A DNA stretch of 10,048 nt from JBBRMQ01 sp038230775 (GTDB lineage Bacteria > Acidobacteriota > Thermoanaerobaculia > Gp7-AA8): NCBI GenBank assembly GCA_038230775.1, contig JBBRMQ010000161.1, positions 1-10,048 on the forward strand. Reading direction: 5' to 3'. The position numbers were made by a program, and so were the translations under genes. The notes beneath the pieces were generated by a model, which saw only the letters and a program-made list of their open reading frames with translations, did not search any database and was not told where the DNA came from. Numbering within the stretch: position 1 is the stretch's first letter; each line of letters begins with the position of its first letter. Below are positions 1-6,648 of the stretch, in pieces.

Positions 1-1
1 A

Positions 2-727
2 CTCATCATCGCCCCGCATCCGGACGACGACATCATCGCCGCCGGCGGCTTGATCCAGCGCGTGCTCGCCGCGAGCGGCGAAATCCACGTCCTCTACGTC
101 ACGGACGGCGAGGACAACTCATGGCCGCAGCGATGGACGCACAAGAGGTGGGCGATCAGCGACGCGGAGCGCAAGGCGTGGGGTGAGATGCGACGCGAGG
201 AAGCGCGTTGCGCATTGACACGTCTTGGCGCGCACGCAGCGACGACGACGTTCCTGGCCCTCCCCGACCGCAAGATCGCGACGCTGGTGCGCAACGGCGA
301 CACGCGCCTGCTGCAGACGCTGCGCCGGATCGTCGCCGATTTCCAGCCCACGCTGATCGTGAGCTCATCGTCGCGCGATCTTCACAGCGATCATCGCGCC
401 GTCGCATGGTCGGCGCACGCGGTCACGACCGGCGACGCGGAGATCGTCACGTACGTCGTCCACGGCGAAGCCATCGAGCGCCGTCGCCAGGCCCGGTTGA
501 CGCTGACCAGCGACGAGCAGTGCACGAAGAGAGCGGCCATCGAGTGCCATCGCTCGCAACTGAAGCTGAGCCGTGATCGCTTCCTCTCCTATGCGCAGGC
601 CACCGAATCGTTCTACAGCGCGGAGTTCGACCTCATCGGCGTCGAATCGAGCACACGCGAGCGCGTTGCCATGCTTCGCCAGGCGGTGCGGGCGATGTTC
701 GGAAGTCACGCAACACTGCGCCGCTAG
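2..727 (+). CDS. PIG-L/LmbE family deacetylase (5' truncated)
   Basis: The reading frame is open from the window edge, so the true start lies upstream; an in-frame TTG at 50 cannot be the start because the family's first metal motif lies before it. Counting from the codon at position 2, residues 4-10 read APHPDDD, the hallmark Zn-binding motif of the PIG-L/LmbE superfamily (usually PHPDDE; here the last acidic residue is Asp). The second metal motif, HSDH, is at residues 128-131 after a predicted strand ending SSSS. Family members are zinc-dependent N-deacetylases acting on N-acetylglucosamine-type sugars, for example in glycolipid, mycothiol/bacillithiol or antibiotic pathways; the substrate cannot be read from this sequence. 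About 241 residues are visible, close to the usual 220-280, so only a few N-terminal residues are probably missing. The stop codon lies inside the left arm of the inverted repeat at 721-829. It converges on fabG and its own operon is off the window. Confidence 0.88.
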   Translation, partial: LIIAPHPDDDIIAAGGLIQRVLAASGEIHVLYVTDGEDNSWPQRWTHKRWAISDAERKAWGEMRREEARCALTRLGAHAATTTFLALPDRKIATLVRNGDTRLLQTLRRIVADFQPTLIVSSSSRDLHSDHRAVAWSAHAVTTGDAEIVTYVVHGEAIERRRQARLTLTSDEQCTKRAAIECHRSQLKLSRDRFLSYAQATESFYSAEFDLIGVESSTRERVAMLRQAVRAMFGSHATLRR

Positions 728-829
728 CGCGGCGCGTTGTCGGTGGTCGGTGGTCGGTTGGCAGAACCCGCGCGAACTACCGCCGTTGACAACCGTCAAC
801 CGACAACCGACAACGCGCCGCGCAAGCGG
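721..829. repeat. Heptamer-built inverted repeat in a convergent gap
   Basis: The left arm 721-760 is the reverse complement of 790-829 with about four mismatches in 40 bases, around a loop of about 29 nt (761-789). The outer part (18 bases, 727-744 against 806-823) pairs perfectly. The inner part is periodic: three GTCGGTK heptamers at 739-759 and three AACCGNC heptamers at 791-811. The arm covers the stop codon of the deacetylase gene, and the element ends just before the fabG stop codon. It could act as a two-way transcription barrier for the converging genes, but no T-tract follows on either strand, so it is not a standard intrinsic terminator. The period-7 design matches the element at 6649-6720, which favours a repeat family. 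Confidence 0.8.
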
Positions 830-834
830 CGCAG

Positions 835-1560
835 TCAGGTATACAACCCCCCGCTGACGTTCAACACGGTCCCCGTGATGTACCCCGCCTGCTCCGACGC
901 GAGAAACACCGCGGCATAGGCCACGTCGTCGACGGTGCCGAGGCGCTTGAGAGCGATGCGGCTTTCGAGGGCCTGGCGCGCTTCGTCAGCCAGCCCGTCG
1001 GTCATCGCCGTCGTGATGAAGCCCGGCGCAATTGCGTTGACCGTCACGTTGCGCGAGCCGATCTCCAGCGCCAGCGCCTTGGTGAATCCGATGAGCGCTG
1101 CCTTTGAGGCCGCGTAGTTCACCTGTCCAGCATTTCCCATCAGGCCGACGACCGACGACACGTTGATGATGCGGCCCCATCGCGCGCGGATCATCTTCTT
1201 CACCACTTCCTGCGTGATGTGAAAGGCGGAGTCGAGATTCGTGCGCAGCACGTTCGACCACGCATCCGGCTTCATGCGGATGAAGAGATCGTCATCGGTG
1301 ACGCCGGCGTTGTTGACCAGGATGTCGATCGGCCGCTGCTCCATCACTCCGCGGATACGGTCACGCACGTCAGCGGCGGTGATGTCCAGTTCCAGCGGTG
1401 TGCCGCCGATCGCGGAGGCGATCTCCTTCACGCGATCGAGAGTGCGCGCCGCGACGACGACGTGCGCTCCCGACTCAGCCAGGCGCCGCGCGATTGCTTC
1501 TCCGATCCCGCGCGAGGCTCCCGTCACGAGCGCCGTTTTTCCGCTGAGATCAACCCGCAT
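835..1560 (-). CDS. fabG: 3-oxoacyl-[ACP] reductase FabG
   Basis: NADPH-dependent reduction of 3-oxoacyl-ACP to 3-hydroxyacyl-ACP in type II fatty acid synthesis, cytoplasmic. The product is 241 residues, normal for FabG (about 245). It is a short-chain dehydrogenase: cofactor motif TGASRGIG at residues 13-20, NNAG at 83-86, catalytic Asn108, Ser136, Tyr149 and Lys153 (YxxxK), PG at 179-180, and the typical GGLY near the C-terminus. The frame is open further upstream (to 1602), but the ATG at 1560 is chosen because the family start MxxDLSGKxALVTG follows it directly and a GAGAGG sequence sits 7 nt before it. That ATG lies inside the end of fabD (11-nt overlap), implying translational coupling. 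The acpP gene that often follows fabG is absent; the next gene converges on it. Confidence 0.95.
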   Translation of the reverse strand: MRVDLSGKTALVTGASRGIGEAIARRLAESGAHVVVAARTLDRVKEIASAIGGTPLELDITAADVRDRIRGVMEQRPIDILVNNAGVTDDDLFIRMKPDAWSNVLRTNLDSAFHITQEVVKKMIRARWGRIINVSSVVGLMGNAGQVNYAASKAALIGFTKALALEIGSRNVTVNAIAPGFITTAMTDGLADEARQALESRIALKRLGTVDDVAYAAVFLASEQAGYITGTVLNVSGGLYT

Positions 1561-2512
1561 TGGCAAACCTCTCGATCGACTCCACGTCGGACACGTTGAC
1601 AAGCTCCACCGATGGATCGATGCGCTTGATCAGCCCGGTCAGAACATTGCCAGGCCCGACCTCCACGAATTTGCGCACGCCCATCGAGATCATCTTCTGC
1701 ACCGACTCCACCCAGCGCACCGGCGACACGACCTGCCGCATCAGCGCATTGCGCACGGCAGTGGCGGTGCCGATCGGCGACGCGTCGACGTTGGAGATGA
1801 GTGCGATCCAGAGATCCTTGATGTTCGCGTCATCCAGCACGGTCTTCAACCTCTCCTCGGCCGGCTTCATCAGCTCGCAGTGAAATGGAGCGGACACCGG
1901 CAGCGGCAACGCGCGCCGCACGCCGCGTTGTTTGGCCACTGCGATGGAGCGATCGATCGCCGCTTTCGTTCCCGCGATGACGATCTGCCCCGGCGCGTTG
2001 ATGTTCGCAACGGAAACGATCTCGCCCTGCGCCGCTTCCTCGCAGATGGCTCTGACTTCGTCGACGGTCGGCCCGATCAGCGCCGCCATCCCTCCCGTAC
2101 CGACGGGAACGGCTTCCTGCATGAAGCGCCCGCGCATCCGCACAATCTTCGCCGCCTCGGACGCGGTCAACCCGCCGACGCTGACGATCGCACTGTACTC
2201 GCCGAGCGAGTGGCCGGCGACGAGATCGCGGCGCGTCGCACCCATCTCCTCGAGGACGGCGTGAATCGCGGCGGAGACAGCAAGAATTGCCGGCTGCGTG
2301 TTTTCGGTAAGTCTGAGCTGGTCCTCGGGACCTTCAAAGCAGACCTTCGAGATCGCGAAGCCGAGGGCCGAGTCGATGTCATCGAAGACGCGGCGGGCGG
2401 CGGGGTACTTCTCCGCAACGTCGCGTCCCATGCCCGCGAACTGACTGCCCTGACCCGGAAAGACGAACGCCGTGTTGTGTTGCAATGTGTCGCGAATGAT
2501 ACAAGAGTGCAA
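1550..2512 (-). CDS. fabD: Malonyl-CoA:ACP transacylase FabD
   Basis: Transfers malonyl from CoA to acyl carrier protein, feeding chain elongation in fatty acid synthesis. The evidence is FVFPGQGSQ (residues 16-24 of the longest form), nucleophile Ser102 in GHSLGEYSA, Arg127 in RMRGRFMQ, catalytic His211 in SAPFH and the late VGPGNVLTGL motif (residues 285-294). The start is uncertain. The TTG at 2512 (320 residues) has an AGG about 5 nt upstream. A second TTG at 2485 gives 311 residues beginning MQHNTAFVFPGQGSQ, which is closer to the usual FabD N-terminus and length, but it lacks a clear ribosome binding site; no ATG or GTG is available. It is the first gene of a two-gene unit with fabG, reading away from a 40-bp divergent gap (2513-2552) that must hold its promoter unless transcription comes from further upstream. 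Confidence 0.95.
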   Translation of the reverse strand: MHSCIIRDTLQHNTAFVFPGQGSQFAGMGRDVAEKYPAARRVFDDIDSALGFAISKVCFEGPEDQLRLTENTQPAILAVSAAIHAVLEEMGATRRDLVAGHSLGEYSAIVSVGGLTASEAAKIVRMRGRFMQEAVPVGTGGMAALIGPTVDEVRAICEEAAQGEIVSVANINAPGQIVIAGTKAAIDRSIAVAKQRGVRRALPLPVSAPFHCELMKPAEERLKTVLDDANIKDLWIALISNVDASPIGTATAVRNALMRQVVSPVRWVESVQKMISMGVRKFVEVGPGNVLTGLIKRIDPSVELVNVSDVESIERFANAG

Positions 2513-2552
2513 ACCCGCCTAACTTTTTCTCCGCTCTTACGTCTGTACAACC

Positions 2553-2957
2553 ATGATGAAACCGATTGCCAGTCTGCTCCTGCTCGTTCTCGCCGCCGCG
2601 CCCATGGCCGCGAAGTGGAAAGCGAAGGAGAAGACCTTCGATCCCGTGGCAGTGAGCGACGTGCGGACGGTGGCCGGACGTTATGTCGGCATCGATCCCG
2701 ACTACGTGGTCGCCCTCCGCCTCGACGAGAACGGAACGCTGAGCGGCAAGATGACGCAGTTCGGCGTGACCTCGACGCTGCGCGACCTTCGCATCGACGG
2801 TGCGGAGTTGAGCGCGACGGTAGGCGGTCTTCCGATTCACGGCACCTTCGTCAAGCGAACGCGCAACGGCGCGATCTCCTTCGGCTTGCTCGTTCACGAC
2901 GCCGAAGTGCAGATCGACGACGTGACGCTGAACGAAATCTTCTGCCGCAAGTCGTAA
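2553..2957 (+). CDS. Small secreted protein, function unknown
   Basis: I do not recognise the family. The 134-residue product starts with two Met codons (2553 and 2556), a Lys, then a hydrophobic Leu/Ala stretch (about residues 5-16) ending APMAA, a plausible Sec signal peptide cleaved near residue 20. The mature part (about 114 residues) begins with a Lys-rich patch and then alternates hydrophobic and polar residues as in a small beta-barrel or beta-sandwich (for example AGRYVGIDPDYVVALRL, then a GTLSGKM turn, then GTFVKR). It has one Cys, near the C-terminus (131), so no intramolecular disulfide is possible. It diverges from fabD across a 40-bp gap and is followed directly by the inverted hairpin element at 2965. 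It stands where fabH would be expected in a conserved fab operon. A periplasmic or exported role is inferred only from the signal peptide. Confidence 0.75.
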   Translation: MMKPIASLLLLVLAAAPMAAKWKAKEKTFDPVAVSDVRTVAGRYVGIDPDYVVALRLDENGTLSGKMTQFGVTSTLRDLRIDGAELSATVGGLPIHGTFVKRTRNGAISFGLLVHDAEVQIDDVTLNEIFCRKS

Positions 2958-2964
2958 TGGACTG

Positions 2965-3052
2965 CCGGCCAGCCAGAGGGCTGGCCCCACACTGGGCTGC
3001 GCCCACGATCGGTCGTTGAAGCGAAGTGTGGCGCCAGTCCTCTGACTGGCGG
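2965..3052. repeat. REP-like inverted hairpin pair (copies A and B)
   Basis: Two inverted copies of one unit. Copy A has stem GGCCAGCC (2967-2974), loop AGAG, stem GGCTGGCC (2979-2986), then CCACAC. Copy B on the opposite strand has GTGTGG, stem CGCCAGTC (3032-3039), loop CTCT, stem GACTGGCG (3044-3051). The two 24-base cores (2969-2992 and 3026-3049) differ at three positions as inverted copies; within copy B the changed stem bases are matched on the other side, keeping all eight pairs. The unit recurs at 8939-9069. The spacer is 2993-3025. It separates two co-directional genes and ends 15 nt before the GTG of the next one, so it may sit in a leader or act as a terminator or mRNA stabiliser. 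No transposase is nearby. Confidence 0.85.
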
Positions 3053-3066
3053 TTAGAATTGGACGC

Positions 3067-3663
3067 GTGCCAGCCACCCCGCGCGAGCGTTTGATTCGGA
3101 TCCTGCAGGATGCGCATTCGGGCGAGCTCGCGGCGGCCTACGCGTATCGCGGTCACTGGCGCAGCGTCAGCGACCCGGCGGAACGCGATCGCATCCATCA
3201 GATCGAGGACGAAGAGTGGCATCACCGCTCGCTCGTCCGCGGCATCCTCGACGAGCTCGGAGGCCGCCCGGATCGAAAACGTGAAATCCTCTTCTGGATC
3301 ATCGGCCGCACCCTGGGCACTCTCTGCCACGTGTCCGGCTGGTTCCTTCCGATGTACGCCGCGGGGAAACTAGAGCGGCGGAACATCGTCGAGTACGAAG
3401 ACGCTGCGCGGCTCGCCGTTGAAGCGGGACTGGAGCAACACGTCGACTGCCTTTTGACGATGGCCGAGGTGGAGTGGGAGCACGAGCTCTTTTTCAGGAG
3501 CAGGTTGATCGGGCACCGGATGCTCCGCGTGCTGAAGTTGTGGGACGCCGCGCCGGCGAAGGAAACGATCCGGGCGTCTATGTCGTGGCCAGCACCGACG
3601 AATCGTGTTCACGCGAGTGGAGATCCGAGATCTTTTCCTGAATCTTCACGTCGATCCGGTTGA
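3067..3663 (+). CDS. COQ7/ferritin-like di-iron protein
   Basis: A 198-residue protein with the ligand pattern of the ferritin-like superfamily, closest in layout to demethoxyubiquinone hydroxylase (COQ7). Residues 17-29 (HSGELAAAYAYRG) resemble the COQ7 HAGExxAxxxYxG helix with Glu20; EEWHH gives Glu50 and His53; V118-E119-x-x-L-x-x-H125 resembles VExxIxxH; EVEWEH gives Glu136 and His139. Residues 74-99 are hydrophobic (ending WFLPMYAAG) and may lie on the membrane, as in COQ7. The reaction is unknown: a hydroxylase, a rubrerythrin-like peroxidase or an iron-storage role are all possible. The start is GTG at 3067; no strong ribosome binding site is seen. The last 28 codons (from about residue 171) run antisense into the end of plsX. 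This Ser/Pro/Arg-rich tail looks unconserved, so the folded part probably ends near residue 165. Confidence 0.75.
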   Translation: MPATPRERLIRILQDAHSGELAAAYAYRGHWRSVSDPAERDRIHQIEDEEWHHRSLVRGILDELGGRPDRKREILFWIIGRTLGTLCHVSGWFLPMYAAGKLERRNIVEYEDAARLAVEAGLEQHVDCLLTMAEVEWEHELFFRSRLIGHRMLRVLKLWDAAPAKETIRASMSWPAPTNRVHASGDPRSFPESSRRSG

Positions 3664-4624
3664 CCGAGAACGTGCGAGCCATGTTGATGGCGTTCTTGAT
3701 CGCCTTCGCGCTCGATCGGCCGTGGCTGACGATGCAGCCACCTTTCACGCCTAACAACGGCGCGCCGCCGTACTCCGAGTAGTCGATTCGCTTCTTGAGC
3801 CCGGCGAACGCGCCCTTAGCCAGAAGGGCGCCGGCCCTGCGCGTGACGCTCTTCGTCATTTCCTCGCGCAGCAGCTTGCTGATCATCTCGCCCAGCGCCT
3901 CAGATGCCTTCAACACGACGTTGCCGATGAAGCCATCGCACACCATGACGTCGCAGTTGCCGTTGTAGACGTCGCGCCCCTCGGCGTTCCCGATGAAGTT
4001 GAGTCCCGTCTCCTTCATCACGCGGTAGGTTTCCTTGGTCAGCTCGTTGCCCTTGCCCTCTTCTTCGCCGATCGAGAGCAGGCCGACGCGCGGCGCTTCA
4101 AGACCGAAGACCATCTGTGCGTAGAAGTGACCCATGACTGCGAATTCGCGAAGGTGATTCGGTTTCGCGTCGACGTTCGCGCCGACGTCGAGAAGCAACG
4201 TGTGCCCTTTCGAGCTGGGAACGATTGCGGCCAGCGCGGGGCGGCTGACGCCTTCGATCATGCCGATGACGGCGCGGGCCGAGGTCCAGGTGGCGCCAGT
4301 GTTGCCGGCGGAGACGAACGCTCCGGCCTTTCCTTCCGCGACGAGGTTCGCAGCCACGCGCACGGAGGAATTCCGTTTGCGCCGCAACGGCGCGAGCGCG
4401 TTGTCGTCCATTTCGACGACCTCGCGCGCATCCACGATCTCGATGTTCTTCGGTGTTGTGCCGAGCTCCGCCAGCTCGCGGCGGATGACTTCTTCCTGCC
4501 CGACGAGGATGACCTCGACCGGATACTCGGCCACCGCGAGCAGCGCGCCCCTGACGATCTCGCGAGGAGCGTGATCGCCACCCATCGCGTCGACGGCGAT
4601 GCGAACCGTATCCGGACCGCTCAC
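3578..4624 (-). CDS. plsX: Phosphate acyltransferase PlsX
   Basis: Converts acyl-ACP and phosphate to acyl-phosphate, the donor for PlsY in phosphatidic acid synthesis; a soluble, membrane-associated enzyme. The product is 348 residues, typical of PlsX. Motifs: AVDAMGGDHAP at residues 10-20, SAGNTGA at 105-111, LLLDVGANVD at 143-152, then IGEEEGKGNE, CDGFIGNVVLK and YGGAPLLGVKG. The frame is open upstream to 4723 across rpmF, but the conserved N-terminus starts right after the GTG at 4624, which is 13 nt past the rpmF stop; no strong Shine-Dalgarno sequence is visible, so coupling to rpmF is likely. Order DUF177-rpmF-plsX is the usual operon start. The expected next gene, fabH, is absent; instead the 3' end overlaps the opposing di-iron protein gene by 86 nt. 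Confidence 0.96.
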   Translation of the reverse strand: MSGPDTVRIAVDAMGGDHAPREIVRGALLAVAEYPVEVILVGQEEVIRRELAELGTTPKNIEIVDAREVVEMDDNALAPLRRKRNSSVRVAANLVAEGKAGAFVSAGNTGATWTSARAVIGMIEGVSRPALAAIVPSSKGHTLLLDVGANVDAKPNHLREFAVMGHFYAQMVFGLEAPRVGLLSIGEEEGKGNELTKETYRVMKETGLNFIGNAEGRDVYNGNCDVMVCDGFIGNVVLKASEALGEMISKLLREEMTKSVTRRAGALLAKGAFAGLKKRIDYSEYGGAPLLGVKGGCIVSHGRSSAKAIKNAINMARTFSVNRIDVKIQEKISDLHSREHDSSVLATT

Positions 4625-4637
4625 AATGGAGTGGAAA

Positions 4638-4823
4638 CTAGAACATGTCCTTGGTGGCGATGACTTCGCGACCCTTGTAGTAGCCGCACTTCGGGCAGAC
4701 GCGATGAGGCATCTTGGCCTCATGGCACTGCGGACACGTCGACAACGACTTCGGTTCCAGGAAGTCGTGCGCGCGACGGGTGCGCGTTCTCGCCTTCGAA
4801 TGGCGTCGTTTTGGATTAGGCAT
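4638..4823 (-). CDS. rpmF: 50S ribosomal protein bL32
   Basis: Small basic large-subunit ribosomal protein of 61 residues, beginning MPNPKRRHSKARTRTRRAHD, the characteristic bL32 N-terminus. It carries a complete zinc ribbon: CPQC at residues 30-33 and CPKCGYY at 43-49, so it is the zinc-binding (C+) form. The ATG at 4823 is preceded by a strong AAGGAG at 7 nt. The gene lies 11 nt after the DUF177 gene and 13 nt before plsX, the standard co-operon linking ribosome supply to lipid synthesis. Confidence 0.97.
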   Translation of the reverse strand: MPNPKRRHSKARTRTRRAHDFLEPKSLSTCPQCHEAKMPHRVCPKCGYYKGREVIATKDMF

Positions 4824-4830
4824 CGTGGAT

Positions 4831-4836
4831 CTCCTT
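4831..4836 (-). promoter_or_regulatory. Shine-Dalgarno of rpmF overlapping the upstream stop codon
   Basis: AAGGAG on the - strand, 7 nt before the rpmF ATG. Its first two bases are also part of the TAA stop codon (4835-4837) of the DUF177 gene, so ribosomes ending that gene sit on the site, favouring re-initiation at rpmF. Confidence 0.8.
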
Positions 4837-5404
4837 AGCTTTCGCGCTTCTTTGCAATCTGTTCACGGATGTCGTGTAAAGCACCCCACCGCTGATCGCC
4901 GATCGGCGTGGCACACGCGCACGGCTCGCTGTTGCGATTTGCGCCGCACTGCGGGCAGAGGCCGAGGCATTTGTCGTCGTGCAGGGGTTTCATGGGAATC
5001 GAGATGTGAATCTGTTCCAGCGCCAGCTCGCGAAGAGGAATCGAGCGGTCGGCGTAAAACTCCATATCGAGGTCGCCCGGCGTGATCTCGATCTCTTCGT
5101 CCTCGCTGGTGACCGCGGGCTGTGGCCGGAATCTTAGGTGAAACTCGGAAGAGCTGGCAAACGGATACGGCTCGGCGCATCGGGAACAGTTGAGATCGGC
5201 GATGAACTTCGAGCTGCCGTGCACCCGATACTCATGCGGCAAATCGCCCTTCTCGACATGGGCCTCCAACACGAGCGGGCCGATGGCCGCGACGTCCGGG
5301 TCCCGCTTCAACTCAGCCGGCTGAAACCGATACGTCCGGCTGTAGGTGTTCGGACCGTTCTTGTCGATTTCGTCGAGGAGAATGAAATCGCGTGGGTCCT
5401 GCAT
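4835..5404 (-). CDS. DUF177/YceD family protein
   Basis: A 189-residue protein whose position directly before rpmF and whose cysteine pattern identify the DUF177 (YceD) family. Residues 55-62 (LPHEYRVH) lead to NCSRC (Cys73, Cys76), followed by an acidic stretch EDEEIEITPGDLDMEFY (residues 101-117) and then the late cluster KCLGLCPQCGANRN (Cys146, Cys150, Cys153) with CAC at 162-164. The cysteines suggest a bound metal. Family members are linked to 23S rRNA/ribosome biogenesis in some bacteria and plants; a precise biochemical role is not established. Start is the ATG at 5404; only a weak GAGA-type ribosome binding site is seen. It follows the anchored protein gene by 35 nt, so the two may be co-transcribed. 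Confidence 0.9.
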   Translation of the reverse strand: MQDPRDFILLDEIDKNGPNTYSRTYRFQPAELKRDPDVAAIGPLVLEAHVEKGDLPHEYRVHGSSKFIADLNCSRCAEPYPFASSSEFHLRFRPQPAVTSEDEEIEITPGDLDMEFYADRSIPLRELALEQIHISIPMKPLHDDKCLGLCPQCGANRNSEPCACATPIGDQRWGALHDIREQIAKKRES

Positions 5405-5439
5405 GGCAAGTCTCGGCGGTAACGCCGGCCTCTCCCGTT

Positions 5440-6630
5440 CTATTTCGCGGTGATACGGACCTTTAGCTCTTCGGTCGAACCGTCGGAAGAGTCAATGGCA
5501 TCAATGGTTTTGGCCTTCTGCAGGCTGCCGATCCAATGATCCAGGTCCCGCGCGGCCCGAAAAAGCTTCGGTGACGCGATCCGCAGGCCGACGTTCTCCC
5601 GCAACCGGTCGAGGATGGGGGCCATTCTCACGGCATCGACCCGCGCCGCCCATTTTCCGCCCGGAACCGCGGACTCGTCCGTCGCATCCTCTAGATACGC
5701 GTCGATGGTGTCGTCGAAGGAAATGACCAGTTTCCCGTCCTTTTCGGCTGTCCTCACGCCGTACTTGCTGAGCGTTTCGGTCCCCGGCCGCCGGTCGCCG
5801 GTTGCCGGCACCGTGATCACCCCCAGCGGACGGGGCAGGAGTTTCCCCGCATCGATGTCGTAGAGCGAGACCGAGCCGCCGTCGCTGACGAGTTCGGAGA
5901 TCTTCTTTCCGAACAAGCGGTTGAGATCATCGAAGATCCGGGGAGCGGAGAGGAACGAGGCGGAAAGGATGGCACCGCGGGCGGCGCTCACTCTCAATGG
6001 CTGTGACGGCGGGCTGCTGTCGTCTCGAGATCTCGAGACGATCTCGATCGCACCGCCGGTCACGTTGATGGAAGACGCTGCGGGACGCCCGATCGGCGGA
6101 AACGCGCCGCGCGAGCTCGAGCGCTGGACGACGAGCGCGTTGCCATTCGGGAGCTTCGACGCCAGCGCCACGATGCGCGCCACTTCCTCTGGCTCGATCG
6201 GCTGATCGGCCGGCGCGTTGATGAGAACCGTCCCGCCGGTGTCGCCCGCCGCCATCAGGTAGATCCTGACGAGCGCGGCGCGCACGGGATCGAGCCGCAG
6301 CAGGTAGCGCGTCTGGTTCCCGCTCTGCCAGGCGAGAAGGTCCGCGTTGCCGACCATCCACGGCCGCGGCATCGCGCGCGTCGATCTCCACGACTCGACG
6401 ACGTCGTGCGTGATCGGATTCGCCGTCAGCTCGGACTGCAGCGCCGCGGCGCGCGGGATGTATGCAAAGGCATCAGCGGATGCGGGAACGCTCGCGATCA
6501 TCGACTGCGCCGACGCGCTCAACGGAAACATCACGCCCGCCGTTTCATGAGGAGTCGTGACAAACAGGTACAGCGCGATCGCGCCGGCGATCAACGCCAG
6601 AATCAGGAGAAGCGTGAGGAACGTGCGCAC
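5440..6630 (-). CDS. N-terminally anchored protein, function unknown
   Basis: A 396-residue protein that I cannot assign to a family. Residues 4-24 are a single hydrophobic helix after a short basic start (MRTFL), with no clear cleavage site, so it is probably anchored in the inner membrane with the rest outside the cytoplasm. The remainder is Ala/Ser/Arg-rich, with motifs ASVPASADAFAYIPRAA (residues 46-62), a polar low-complexity stretch SRSRDDSSPPSQP (about 201-213) and a C-terminal half with strands such as GKLVISFDDTIDAYLEDA. The only start before the hydrophobic helix is the GTG at 6630; the next Met is residue 34. No enzyme motif was found. The SRSRDD stretch is coded by a perfect 22-bp palindrome (6020-6041). 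It precedes DUF177-rpmF-plsX on the same strand by 35 nt and diverges from the glycosyltransferase genes, so it is the likely first gene of that operon. Confidence 0.7.
   Translation of the reverse strand: MRTFLTLLLILALIAGAIALYLFVTTPHETAGVMFPLSASAQSMIASVPASADAFAYIPRAAALQSELTANPITHDVVESWRSTRAMPRPWMVGNADLLAWQSGNQTRYLLRLDPVRAALVRIYLMAAGDTGGTVLINAPADQPIEPEEVARIVALASKLPNGNALVVQRSSSRGAFPPIGRPAASSINVTGGAIEIVSRSRDDSSPPSQPLRVSAARGAILSASFLSAPRIFDDLNRLFGKKISELVSDGGSVSLYDIDAGKLLPRPLGVITVPATGDRRPGTETLSKYGVRTAEKDGKLVISFDDTIDAYLEDATDESAVPGGKWAARVDAVRMAPILDRLRENVGLRIASPKLFRAARDLDHWIGSLQKAKTIDAIDSSDGSTEELKVRITAK
6020..6041. repeat. Perfect 22-bp palindrome inside a coding region
   Basis: The half-site TCGTCTCGAGA is followed immediately by its reverse complement, with no spacer and no mismatch. 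It lies inside the anchored-protein gene and encodes part of the SRSRDD low-complexity stretch. It may be a protein-binding site, a cruciform-prone site, or a by-product of Arg/Ser codon choice. Confidence 0.75.
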
Positions 6631-6648
6631 CGCTGCTAACCTTACAAC

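Noticed and set aside
721..829. The convergent inverted repeat as an ordinary intrinsic terminator
   Set aside because: The arms are far longer than usual and there is no T-tract after either arm; the same repeat style occurs in a divergent gap where a terminator has no use.
1241..3019. A 592-codon open frame on the + strand
   Set aside because: It runs antisense across fabG and fabD and then out of frame through the small secreted protein gene and into the hairpin repeat; its product is Arg/His-rich with no motif. Long shadow frames are usual in GC-rich DNA.
3054..3059. TAGAAT as a -10 box giving a leaderless transcript of the di-iron protein gene
   Set aside because: The distance to the GTG fits a leaderless start, but no -35-like hexamer lies at the right spacing (that place is inside the hairpin), so the match may be chance.
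2379..3077. A 232-codon open frame on the - strand
   Set aside because: It overlaps fabD in another frame, covers the secreted protein gene antisense, and its first part is just translated hairpin repeat.
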